Source: Hydractinia symbiolongicarpus (Eukaryota > Cnidaria > Hydrozoa > Anthoathecata > Hydractiniidae). Taken from it: a stretch of DNA of 64,000 bases. The notes beneath the pieces were generated by a model. It did no database searches. It was not told the origin of the DNA and saw only the letters and a list, made by a program, of their open reading frames with translations. The position numbers were made by a program, and so were the translations under genes. Each line of letters opens with the position of its first letter. Position 1 is the first letter of the stretch. Shown here in pieces: positions 25,574-37,595 of this stretch. The stretch covers positions 7,566,001-7,630,000 of the forward strand of contig NC_079880.1 of the NCBI RefSeq assembly GCF_029227915.1, given 5' to 3'.

Positions 25574-28470
25574 CAAATAAAGCGCCACCACAGCGCCCAG
25601 TGTAATCGTTGAGTTCAAGCAATTATGTCAAATTAAGAAGAATGTTATTTCTTGGAGTCCAAATGTCTCATGTCAAAGTCTAAAATCAGTTCAAAGAAGT
25701 CTCACAGTCAATCGCTTCACTGTTAAAAGCGATGTAAACTAGTAATATCGGAAAAATATCGCTTAATGCATGTTGGTACGAATATGTGACGCAACCGTTG
25801 TAACTCAAACGCATTGATACGGCTAGAAAGTCAATGAAATTAAGCTTTTAGAAATGTCTCTATTTCTTCAGCGCGAGCTAACGGCTAGGACTGGTCCCAC
25901 AGTAAAAAATGACTTATTTATCTACATTTTTTAAAAAAGCGCTATCACAGCGCCCAGTGTAATCGTTGAGTTCAAGCAAATATATCAAATTAGGAAGAAT
26001 GTTATTTCTTGGAGTCCAAATGTCTCATGTCAAAGTCTAAAATCAGTTCAATTAAGACCCACAGTGAATCGTTTCACTGTTAAAAGCGATGTAACCTAGT
26101 AATATCGGAAAAATATCGCATAAGGCATGTTGGTACGATTATGTGACGCAACCGCTGTAACTCAAACGCATTGATACGGCTAGAAAGTCAATGAAATTAA
26201 GTTTTTAGAAATGTCTCTATTTCTTTAGCGCGCGCTAACGGCTAGGATTGGTCCCACAGTAAGAAATGACTTATTTAACTGAATTTTTAAATAAAGCGCT
26301 ACCACAGCGCCCAGTGTAATCGCTGAGTTCCAGCAATAATGTGAAATTAAGAAGAATGTTATTTCTCGGAATTCAATTGTCTCATTTATCACATTTATAA
26401 GGTCAAAGTCCAAAATCAGTTCAATTAAGTCCCACAATCAATCGTTTCACTGTTAAAAGCGATGCAACCTAGTAATATCAGAAAAACATCGCTAAATACA
26501 TGTTGGTACGAATACGTGACGCAACCGTTGTACCTCAAACGGACAGATACCGTTAGAAAGTCAATGAAATATAGTTTTTGAAACTGTCTCGAATTCTTCA
26601 GCGTGCTAACGGCTAGGATTGGTCCCACAGTAAAAATTGACTTATTTATCTACATTTTCAAATAAAGCGCTACCACAGCGCCCAGTGTAATCGTTGAGTT
26701 CAAGCAAATATGTCAAATTAGGAAGAATGTTATTTCTTGGAGTCCAAATGTCTCATGTCAAAGTCTAAAATCAGTTCAATTAAGACCCACAGTCAATCAT
26801 TTCACTCTTAAACGCGATGAAACCTAGTAATATAAGAAACATATCGCTAATTACATGTTGGTACAAATGTGTTACGCAATCGTTGTAACTCAAGCGGACT
26901 GATACCGTTAGAAACTCAATGAAATGTAGTTTTTGAAACTGTCTCGATTTATTCAGTGCGCGCTAACGGCTGCGATTGGACCCACAGTGCAAAAAAACTT
27001 ATTTATCTAAATGCTTAAATAAAGCGCTACCACAGCGCCCACTGTAATTGCTCAGTTCCAGCAATCATTTCAAATTAAGAAGAATATTACTTCTTGGAAT
27101 TCAATTGTCTAATTTATCACATTTATAAGGTCAAAGTGCAAAGGCGTTCAATTAAGTCCCACAGTCAATCCTTTCACTGTTAAAAGCGATTTAACCTAGT
27201 ATAATCGGAAAGATATCGCTTAATGCATGTTGGTACGAATATGTGACGCAACCGTTGTAACTCAAACGGATTGATACGGCTAGAAAGTCAATGAAATATA
27301 GTTTCTGGAAATGTCTCTATTTCTTCAGCGCGAGCTAACGGCTAGGATTGGTCCCACAGTAAAAAATGACTTATTTATCTACATTTGTTTATAAAGCGCT
27401 ATCACAGCGCCCAGTGTAATCGTTGAGTTCAAGCAACCATGTCAAAGTAAGAAGAATGTTATTTCTTGCACTCGAAATGTCTCATTTATCACATTTATAA
27501 GGTCAAAGTCCAAAATCAGTTCAAATAAGTCCCACAATCAATCGTTTAAGTTTTAAAAGCGGTGCAACCTAGTAGTATCAGAAAAATATCGCTAACTACA
27601 TGTTGGTACGAATATGAGACGCAACCGTTGTAACTCAAACGGATTTATACCGCTAGAAAGCCAATGAAATGCACTTTTTGAAAATGTTTCTATTTCTTTA
27701 GCGCGCGCTAACGGCTAGGAATTGTCCCACAGTAAGAACTGACTTATTTATCTGAATTTTTTAATAAAGCGCTACCACAGCGCCCAGTGTAATCGCTGAG
27801 TTCCTGCAATAATGTGAAATTAAGAAGAATGTTATTTCTTGGAATTCAATTGTCTCATTTATCATATTTATAAGGTCAAAGTCTTAGGTCATTTCAATTA
27901 AGTCCCACATTCGATCGTTTCACTGTTAAAGGCGATGCAACCTAGTAATATCAAAAAAATATCGCTAAATACATGTTGGTACGAATATGTGACGCAACCG
28001 TTGTACCTTAAACGGACAAATACCGTTAGAGACGCAATGAAATGTAGTTTTTGAAACTGTCTCTATTTCTTCACCGCGCGCTAACGGCTAGGAATTGTCC
28101 CACAGTAAGAAATGACTTATTTATCAGAATTTTTTAATAAAGCGCTACCACAGCGCCCATTGTAATCGCTGAGTTCCAGCAATAATGTGAAATTAAGAAG
28201 AATGTTATTTCTTGGAATTCAATTGTCTCATTTATCATATTTATAAGGTCAAAGTCTAAGGCCATTTCAATTAAGTCCCACACTCGATCGTTTCACTGTT
28301 AAAAGCGATGCAACCTAGCAATATCAGATAAACATCGCTAAATACATGTTGGTACGAATAAGTGACGCAACCGTTGTACCTCAAACGGACGGATACCGTT
28401 AGAAAGTCAATGAAAGTAGTTTTTGAAACTGTCTCGATTTCTTCACCGCGCTAACGGCTAGGATTGGTCC
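25574..28470 (+). repeat. Satellite mosaic: HOR-A fragment joined to the first part of HOR-B
   Basis: Origins 25699, 26056 and 26429 repeat the spacing 357 and 373 of HOR-A 5653-6382. From 26429 to about 28460 the sequence follows 8572 to about 10610 at a constant offset of 17857, including the CGTTTAAGTTTT monomer at 27529. The block reproduces the HOR-A/HOR-B junction found near 8572, so it looks like a displaced copy of that junction region. Confidence 0.82.
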
Positions 28471-28733
28471 CACAGTAAAAAATGACTTATTTATCTACAT
28501 TTTCAAATAAAACGCTACCACAGCGCCCAGTGTAATCGTTGAGTTCAAGCAATTATGTCAAATTAAGAAGAATATTATTTCTTGGAGTTCAATTGGCTCA
28601 TTTTTCACATTCATATGTTCAAAGTCCAAAATCAGTTCAATTAAGTTCCACACTCGATCGTTTTACTGTTAAAAGCGATGCAATCTAGTAATGTCTGAAA
28701 CATATCGCTAAATGCATGTTGGTACGAATATGT

Positions 28734-30223
28734 GACGATACCGTTGTACCTCAAACGGACTGACACCGTTAGAAAATCAATGAAATGTAGTTTTTGAAAC
28801 AGTATCTATGTCTTTAGCGTAAGCGAACGGCTAGGATTGGTCCTACATTGAAAAGTGGGTTATTTATATACATTTTTGAATAAAGCGCTACCACTGCGAT
28901 AAGTGTAATCGCTGAGTTTTAGCAATCATGGCAAAGTAGGACGGATGTTATTTCTTGGAGTCAATTGACTCATTTATCACATTTATTAGGTCAAAGTCTA
29001 AAATTAGTTCAATTAGGTCCCACAGTCAATCATTTCACTGTTAAAAGCGATGCAACCTAGTAATATCAAAAAAATATCACTAAATACATGTTGGTACGAA
29101 TATGTGACGCAACCGTTGTACCTTAAACGGACAAATACCGTTAGAGACGCAATGAAATGTAGTTTTTAAAACTGTCTCTATTTCTTCACCGCGCCCTAAC
29201 GGCCAGGATTTGTCCCACAGTAAAAAATGACTTGTTTATCTAAATTTTTTTATGAAGCTCTACCATAGCGCCCAGTGTAATCGCTGTGTTCCAGTAATCA
29301 TGTCAAATTACAAAGAATGTTATTTTTTGGAGTCCAATTGATTCATTTATCACATTTATAAGGTCAAAGTCTAAAATCAGTTCAATTAAGTCCCACAATC
29401 AATCGTTTCACTGTTAAAAGCGATGCAACCTAGTAATATCAGAAAAACATCGCTAAATACATGTTGGTACGAATAAGTGACGATACCGTTGTACCTCAAA
29501 CGGACTGACACCGTTAGAAAGTCAATGAAATGTAGTTTTTGAAACAGTATCTATGTCTTCAGCGAAAGCGAACGGCTAGGATTGGTCCTACATTGAAAAG
29601 TGGGTTCTTTATATACATTTTTGAATAAAGCGCTACCACTGCGATAAGTGTAATCGCTGAGTTTTAGCAATCATGGCAAAGTAGGACGGATGTTATTTCT
29701 TGGAATCCAATTGACTCATTTATCACATTTACTAGTTCAAAGTCTAAAATTAGTTCAATTAGGTCCCACAGTCAATCATTTCACTGTTAAAAGCGATGCA
29801 ACCTAGTAATATCAAAAAAATATCGCTAAATACATGTTGGTACGAATATGTGACGCAACCGTTGTACCTTAAACGGACAAATACCGTTAGAGACGCAATG
29901 AAATGTAGTTTTTAAAACTGTCTCTATTTCTTCACCGCGCCCTAACGGCTAGGATTTGTCCCACAGTAAAAAATGACTTGTTTATCTAAATTTTTTTATG
30001 AAGCTCTACCATAGCGCTCAGTGTAATCGCTGTGTTCCAGTAATCATGTCAAATTACAAAGAATGTTATTTTTTGGAGTCCAATTGTCTCATTTATCACA
30101 TTTATAAGGTCAAAGTCTAAAATCAGTTCCATTAAGTCCCACAATCAATCGTTTCACTGTTAAAAGCGATGCAACCTAGTAAGATCAGAAAAACATCGTA
30201 AATACATGTTGGTACGAATAAGT
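28734..30223 (+). repeat. Dimeric HOR (745 bp), two copies
   Basis: 28734-29478 and 29479-30223 match at an offset of 745, which is two monomers. Diagnostic variants are TGACGATACCG near 28733 and 29478, the divergent dyad GCGCTACCACTGCGATAAG, and GAAGCTCTACCATAGCGC in the second monomer. The second copy ends where CGATACC reverts to CGCAACC. Confidence 0.85.
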
Positions 30224-33200
30224 GACGCAACCGTTGTACATCAAACGGACGGATTCCGTTAGAAAGTCAATGAAATGTAGTTTTTGAAACTGTCTCGATT
30301 TCTTCAGCGCGCTAACGGCTAGGATTGGTCCCACAGTAAAAAATGACTTATTTATCTACATTTTCAAATAAAACGCTACCACAGCGCCCAGTGTAATCGT
30401 TGAGTTCAAGCAATTATGTCAAATTAAGAAGATGATTATTTCTTGGAGTTCAATTGGCTCATTTTTCACATTCATAAGTTCAAAGTCCAAAATCGTTTCA
30501 ATTAAGTCCCACAGTCAATTGTTTCACTGTTAAAAGCAATGTAACCTAGTAATATCGGAAAAATATCGCCTAATGCATGTTGGTACGAATATGTGACGCA
30601 ACCGTTGTAACTCAAACGCATTGATACGGCTAGAAAGTCAATGAAATTAAATTTTTGGAAATGTCTCCATTTCTTCAGCGCGAGCTAACGGCTAGGACTG
30701 GTCCCACAGTAAGAAATGACTTATTTAACTGAATTTTTAAATAAAGCGCTACCACAGCGCCCAGTGTAATCGTTGAGTTCAAGCAAATATGTCAAATTAG
30801 GAAGAATGTTATTTCTTGGAGTCCAAATGTCTCATGTCAAAGTCTAAAATCAGTTCAATTAAGACCCACAGTCAATCGTTTCACTGTTAAAAGTGATGCA
30901 ACCTAGTAACATCGGAAGTTTATCCCTAAATGCATGTTGGTACGAATATGTGACGCAACCGTTGTAACTCAAACGGATTGATACCGCTAGAAAGCCAATG
31001 AAATGCACTTTTTGGAAATGTTTCTATTTCTTTAGCGCGCGCTGACGGCTAGGATTGGTCCCACAGTAAGAAATGACTTATTTAACTGAATTTTTAAATA
31101 AAGCGCTACCACAGCGCCCAGTGTAATTGCTGAGTTCCAGCAATAATGTGAAATTAAGAAGAATGTTATTTCTTGAAATTCAATTGTCTCATTTATCACA
31201 TTTATAAGGTCAAAGTCTAAAATCAGTTCAATTATGTTCCACACTCGATCGTTTTACTGTTAAAAGCGATGCAACCTAGTAATATAAGAAACATATCGCT
31301 CAATACATGTTGGTACAAATATGTGACGCAACCCTTGTACCTCAAACGGACTGATACCGTTAGAAATTCAATGAAATATAGTTTTTGAAACAGTCTCTAT
31401 TTCTTCAGCGCGCGCTAACGGCTACGATTGGACCCACAGTGCAAAAAGACTGATTTATCTAAATGCTTAACAAAAGCGCTATCACAGCGCCCAGTGTAAT
31501 CGCTAAGTTCTAGCAATAATGTCAAAGTAAGACGAATGTTATTTCTTGGAGTCAAATTGGCTCATTTTTCACATTCATAAGTTCAAAGTCCAAAATCGTT
31601 ACAATTAAGTCCCACAGTCAATCGTTTCACTGTTAAAAGCGATGCAACCTAGTAATATTAGAAAAATATCGCTAAATACATATTGGTACGAAGATGTGAC
31701 GCAACCGTTGTAACTCAAAGTGACTGATACCGTTAGAAACTCAATGAAATGTAGTTTTTGAAACTGTTCCTATTTCTTCAGCCCGCGCTAACGGCTAGGT
31801 TTGGTCCCGCAGTAAAAAATAGCTGATTTATCTACATATTTATATGAAGCGCTAGCACAGTGCTCAATGTAATCGCTAAGTTCTAGCAATCATGTCAAAG
31901 TAAGACGATTGTTATTTCTTGGAGTCCAATTGACTCATCTTTCACATTTATAACGTCAAAGTCTAAAATCGGTTCAATTAAGTCCCACAGTCAATCGTTT
32001 CACTGTTAAAAGCGATGCAACCTAGTAATATTAGAAAAATAGTGCTAAATATATATTGGTACGAATATGTGACGCAACCGTAGTAACTCAAAGGTACTGA
32101 TACCGTTAGAAACTCAATGAAATGTAGTTTTTGAAACTGTTCCTATTTCTTCAGCCCGCGCTAACGGCTAGGATTGGTCCCGCAGTAAAAAATAGCTAAT
32201 TTATCTACATATTTATATGAAGCGCTAGCACAGCGCTCAATGTAATCGCTAAGTTCTAGCAATTATGTCAAAGTAAGACGATTGTTATTTCTTGGAGTCC
32301 AATTGACTCATTTTTCACATTTATAACGTCAATGTCCAAAGTCGGTTCAATTAAGTCACACAGTCAATCGTTTCACTGTTAAAAGCGATGCAACCTAGTA
32401 ATATTAGAAAAATAGTGCTAAATATATATTGGTACGAATATGTGACGCAACCGTAGTAACTCAAAGGGACTGATACTGTTTGAAACTCAATGAAATGTAG
32501 TTTTTAAAACTGTTCCTATTTCTTCAACCCGCGCTAACGGCTAGGATTAGTCCCACAGTACAAAATGACTTATTTATCTAAATGTTTAAATAAAGCGCTG
32601 CGACAGCGCCCAGTGTAATTGCTAACTTCCGGCAATCATTTCAAATTAAGAAGAACGTTATTTCTTGGAGTCCAGTTGTCTCATTTATCACATCTATAAG
32701 GTCACATTCCAAAATCAGTTCAATTAAGTCCCACAGTCAATCGTTTTACTGTTAATAGCGATGCAACCTTGTAATAACAGAAACATATCGCTAAGTACAT
32801 GTTGGTACTAATATGTGACGCAACAGTTGTACCTCAAACGGACTGATACCGTTAGATAGTCAATGTAATGTAGTTTTTGAAACTGCCTCTATTTCTTCAG
32901 CGCGAGCTAACGGCAAGGATTTGTACCACGGTAAAAAAATGACTAATTTAATAAAATTGTTGAATGAAGCGCTTACACAGTGCCCAATGTAATTGTTGAG
33001 TTCCAGCAACTATGTCAAATTATGTAGAATGTGATTTCTTGGAGTTCAATTTTCTCTTTTCTCACATTCATAAGATCAAAGTCCAAGGCAGTTCAATTAA
33101 GTGCCACAGTCAATCGTTTCACTGTTAGAAGTGATGCAACCTAGTTTTACCAGAAAAACATCGCTAAATACATGTTTATACGAACATGTGACGCAACCGT

Positions 33201-33474
33201 TGTACTTCAAGCGGACGGATACCGTTAGAAACTCAATGAAATGTAGTTTTTGAAACTGTTCCTATTTCTTCAGCCCGCGCTAACGGCTAGGATTGGTCCC
33301 ACAGTACAAAATGACTTATTTATCTAAATTTTTTAAGTAAAGCGCCACCACAGCGCCCAGTGTAATCGTTGAGTTCAAGCAATCATGTCAAATTAAGAAG
33401 AATGTCATTTCTTGGAGTCCAATTGTCTCATTTATCACATTTATAAGTTCAAAGTCTAAAATCAGTTCAATTAA
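30224..33474 (+). repeat. Satellite, diverged monomers with little HOR order
   Basis: About nine monomers with many private substitutions. There is one small local expansion: 31609, 31982 and 32355 are adjacent 373-bp monomers sharing the TATTTATATGAAGCGCTAGC variant. The stretch 32728-33474 is the most divergent part of the array, with variants such as GTGCCACAG and CTAGTTTTACCAG. The loss of higher-order periodicity suggests older sequence between younger expansions. No gene is seen. Confidence 0.75.
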
Positions 33475-34219
33475 GTCCCACAGTCAATCGTTTCACTGTT
33501 AAAAGCGATGCAACCTAGTAACATCGGAAAAATAACGCTAAATACATGTTGGTACAAATATGTCACGCAACCGTTGTATCTCAAACGGACGGATACTTCT
33601 AGAAAGACAATGAAATGTAGTTTTTGAAAATGTCTCTATTTCTTTAGCGCTCGCTAACGGCTAGGATTGGTCCCAAAGTAAAAAAAGACTTATTTATCTA
33701 AATTTTTAAATGAAGCGCTACCACACCGCACAGTGTAATCGCTGATTCCAGCAATCAGGTCAAGTTAAGAAGAATGTTATTTCTTGGAGTCCAATTGTCT
33801 CATTGATGACCTTTATAACGTCAAAGTCTAAAATCAGTTCAATTAAATCCCACAGTCAATCGTTTTACTGTTAAAAGCTATGCAGCCTAGTAACATCGGA
33901 AAAATATCGCTAAGTACATGTTGGTACGAATATGTGACGCAACTGTTGTAACTCAAACGGATTGATACCGCTAGAACGTCAATGAAATGCACTTTTTGAA
34001 AATGTCTCTATTTCTTCAGCGCGCGTTAACGGCTAGGATTGGTCCCACAGTAAAAAAAGACTTATTTATCTAACATTTTAAATGAAGCGCTACCACACCG
34101 CACAGTGTAATCGCTGAGTTCCAGCAATCAGGTCAAATTAAGAAGAATGTTATTTCTTGGAGTCCAATTGTCACATTGATGACCCTTTTAAACTCAAAGT
34201 CTAAAATCAATTCAATAAA

Positions 34220-34295
34220 TTCCCACAGTCAATCGCTTCACTGTTGTGTCATTTATCACATTCATAAGGTCAAAGACTAAAATCAGTTCAATTAA
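34220..34295 (+). repeat. 76-bp mini-monomer (HOR-C type 1)
   Basis: The HOR-C version reads CGCTTCACTGTTGTGTCATT and carries CACATTCATAAGG. Its breakpoint matches the HOR-A type although the flanking monomers are different. Confidence 0.87.
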
Positions 34296-34800
34296 GACCA
34301 ACAATCAATCGTTTCACTGTTAAAAGCGATGCAACCTAGTTATATCAGAAAAATATCGCTAAATATATGTTAGTACAAATATGTGACGCAACCGTTGTAC
34401 CTCAAACGGACGGATACTTCTAGAAAGACAATGAAATGTAGTTTTTGAAAATGTCTCTATTTCTTTAGCGCTCGCTAACGGCTAGGATTGGTCCCAAAGT
34501 AAAAAAAGACTTATTTATCTAAATTTTTAAATAAAGCGCTACCACACCGCACAGTGTAATCGCTGATTCCAGCAATCAGGTCAAGTTAAGAAGAATGTTA
34601 TTTCTTGGAGTCCAAATGTCTCATTGATGACCTTTATAACGTCAAAGTCTAAAATCAGTTCAATTAAATCCCACAGTCAATCGTTTTACTGTTAAAAGCT
34701 ATACAGCCTAGTAACATCGGAAAAATATCGCTAAGTACATGTTGGTACGAATATGTGACGCAACTGTTGTAACTCAAACGGATTGATACCGCTAGAACGT

Positions 34801-35170
34801 CAATGAAATGCACTTTTTGAAAATGTCTCTATTTCTTCAGCGCGCGTAAACGGCTAGGATTGGTCCCACAGTAAAAAAAGACTTATTTATCTAAATTTTT
34901 AAATGAAGCGCAACCACACTGCACAGTGTAATCGCTGAGTTCCAGCAATCAGGTCAAATTAAGAAGAATGTTTTTTCTTTGGTCCCAATGAAATGCACTT
35001 TTTGAAAATGTCTCTATTTCTTCAGCGCGCGTAAACGGCTAGGATTGGTCCCACAGTAAAAAAAGACTTATTTATCTAAATTTTTAAATGAAGCGCAACC
35101 ACACTGCACAGTGTAATCGCTGAGTTCCAGCAATCAGGTCTAATTAAGAAGAATGTTTTTTCTTGGAATC
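34801..35170 (+). repeat. Half-monomer direct duplication (offset 185)
   Basis: The segment beginning CAATGAAATGCAC at 34801 is repeated at 34986 after the junction TTTCTTTGGTCCC. About 178 nt are nearly identical, with a visible difference in CAGGTCAAATT versus CAGGTCTAATT. The insertion breaks the monomer phase: 185 is about half of 373. All other length changes seen in the array are whole monomers, the 76-bp class or the 16-bp deletion. Confidence 0.85.
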
Positions 35171-35225
35171 CAATTGTCACATTGATGACCCTTTTAAGCT
35201 CAAAGTCTAAAATCAATTCAATAAA

Positions 35226-35301
35226 TTCCCACAGTCAATCGCTTCACTGTTGTTTCATTTATCACATTCATAAGGTCAAAGACTAAAATCAGTTAAATTA
35301 A
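35226..35301 (+). repeat. 76-bp mini-monomer (HOR-C type 2)
   Basis: The second HOR-C copy, with the junction changed to GTTGTTTCATT. It lies just after the 185-bp duplication. Confidence 0.87.
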
Positions 35302-36046
35302 GACCAACAATCAATCGTTTCACTGTTAAAAGCGATGCAACCTAGTTATATCAGAAAAATATCGCTAAATATATGTTGGTACAAATATGTGACGCAACCG
35401 TTGTACCTCAAACGGACGGATACTTCTAGAAAGACAATGAAATGTAGTTTTTGAAAATGTCTCTATTTCTTTAGCGCTCGCTAACGGCTAGGATTGGTCC
35501 CAAAGTAAAAAAAGACTTATTTATCTAAATTTTTAAATGAAGCGCTACCACACCGCACAGTGTAATCGCTGATTCCAGCAATCAGGTCAAGTTAAGAAGA
35601 ATGTTATTCCTTGGAGTCCAATTGTCTCATTGATGACCTTTATAACGTCAAAGTCTAAAATCAGTTCAATTAAATCCCACAGTCAATCGTTTTACTGTTA
35701 AAAGCTATGCAGCCTAGTAACATCGGAAAAATATCGCTAAGTACATGTTGGTACGAATATGTGACGCAACTGTTGTAACTCAAACGGATTGATACCGCTA
35801 GAACGTCAATGAAATGCACTTTTTGAAAATGTCTCTATTTCTTCAGCGCGCGTAAACGGCTAGGATTGGTCCCACAGTAAAAAAAGACTTATTTATCTAA
35901 ATTTTTAAATGATGCGCTACCACACCGCACAGTGTAATCGCTGAGTTCCAGCAATCAGGTCAAATTAAGAAGAATGTTTTTTCTTGGAGTCCAATTGTCA
36001 CATTGATGACCCTTTTAAGCTCAAAGTCTAAAATCAATTCAATAAA

Positions 36047-36122
36047 TTCCCACAGTCAATCGCTTCACTGTTGTTTCATTTATCACATTCATAAGGTCAA
36101 AGACTAAAATCAGTTCAATTAA
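36047..36122 (+). repeat. 76-bp mini-monomer (HOR-C type 3)
   Basis: The third HOR-C copy, also GTTGTTTCATT. It is followed by the CCTTTCACTG monomer of the block that recurs at 48489. Confidence 0.87.
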
Positions 36123-37595
36123 GTCCCACAGTCAATCCTTTCACTGTTAAAAGTGATGCAACCTAGTAGTATCAGAGAAATATCGCTAAATACATATTGG
36201 TACGAATATGTGACGCAACCGTTGTAACTCAAAGGGACTGATACCTTTAGAAACTCAATGAAATGTGGTTTTGAAACTGTTTCTATTTCTTCAGCGCGCT
36301 AACGGCTAGGAATGGTCTCACAGTAAAAAATAGCTTATTTGTCTACATTTTTAAATGAAGCGCTACCACAGCGCCCAGTGTAATCCCTAAGTTCTAGCAA
36401 TTATGTCAAATTAAGACGAATTTTTTTTCTTGCAGTCCAATTGGCTCAGTTTTCACATTTATAACGTCAAAGTCCAAAATCAGTTCAAATAAGTCCCACA
36501 GTCAATCGTTTCAGTTTTAAAAGCGATGCAATCTAGTAATATCTGAAACATATCGCTAAATGTATGTTGGTACGAATATATGACGCAACCGTTGTACCCC
36601 AAACGGACGAATACCGTTAGAGACGCAATGAAATCTAGTTTTTGAAACTGTCTCTATTTCTTCAGCGCGCGCTAACGGCTAAGATTGGTCCCACAGTAAA
36701 GAATGACTTATTTATTTAAACTTTAAAATAAAGCGCAACAACAGCGCCCAGTGTAATTGTTGAGTTCAAGCAAATATGTCAAATTAAGAAGAATGTTATT
36801 TCTTGGAGTCCAAATGTCTCATGTCAAAGTCTAAAATCAGTTCAATAATGACCCACAGTCAATCGTTTCACTGTTAAAAGTGATGCAACCTAGTAACATC
36901 GGAAAATTATCGCTAAATACATGTTACTACGAATATGTGACGCAACCGTTGTAACTCAAACGGATTGATACCGCTAGAAAGCCAATGAAATGCACTTTTT
37001 GAAAATGTTTCTATTTCTTTAGCGCGCGCTAACGGCTAGGATTGGTCCCACAGTAAGAAATGACTTATTTATCTGAATTTTTAAACGAAGTGCTAACACA
37101 GCGCCCAGTGTAATCGCTGAGTTCCAGCAATAATGTGAAATTAAGAAGAATGTTATTTCTTGGAATTCAATTATCTCATTTATCATATTTATAAGGTCAA
37201 AGTCTAAGGTCATTTCAATTAAGTCCCACACTCGATTGTTTCACTGTTAAAAGCGATGCAACCTAGTAATATCAAAAAAATATCGCTAAAAATATGTTGG
37301 TACGAATATGTGACGCAACCGTTGTACCTCAAACGGACGAATACCGTTAGAGACGCAATGAAATCTAGTTTTTGGAACTGTCTCTGTTTCTTCACCGCGC
37401 CCTAACGGCTAGAATTTGTCCCACAGTAAAAAATGACTTGTTTATCTAAATTTTTTTATGAAGCTCTACCATAGCGCCCACTGTAATCGCTAAGTTCCAG
37501 TAATCATGTCAAATTAAAAAGAATGTTATTTCTTGGAGTCCAATTGTCTCACTTATCACATTTATAAGGTCAAAGTCTAAAATCAGTTACATTAA
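36123..37595 (+). repeat. Satellite block duplicated at 48489-49962
   Basis: Four monomers match 48489-49962 at an offset of 12366-12368. The first half of the monomer at 36493 (about 36493-36720) is a different type from its counterpart at 48861, while both flanks match. This is a patch replacement consistent with gene conversion or double exchange. Confidence 0.8.

Larger units (their letters stand above)
33475..36122 (+). repeat. HOR-C (821 bp: two monomers plus a 76-bp mini-monomer)
   Basis: The marker GGATACTTCT occurs at 33591, 34412 and 35418. The first spacing, 821, equals 372 + 373 + 76. The second, 1006, equals 821 + 185 and contains an extra partial duplication (34801-35170). Shared variants include CACACCGCACAGTG, GATGACCTTTATAACGTC and GCTATGCAGCC. 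The same monomers recur as single or paired copies near 43312, 45176 and 47786. Confidence 0.87.

Noticed and set aside
34978-34992. Insertion of foreign DNA at the odd junction CTTTGGTCCCAATG
   Set aside because: Everything on both sides is satellite; the junction is explained by the 185-bp direct duplication.
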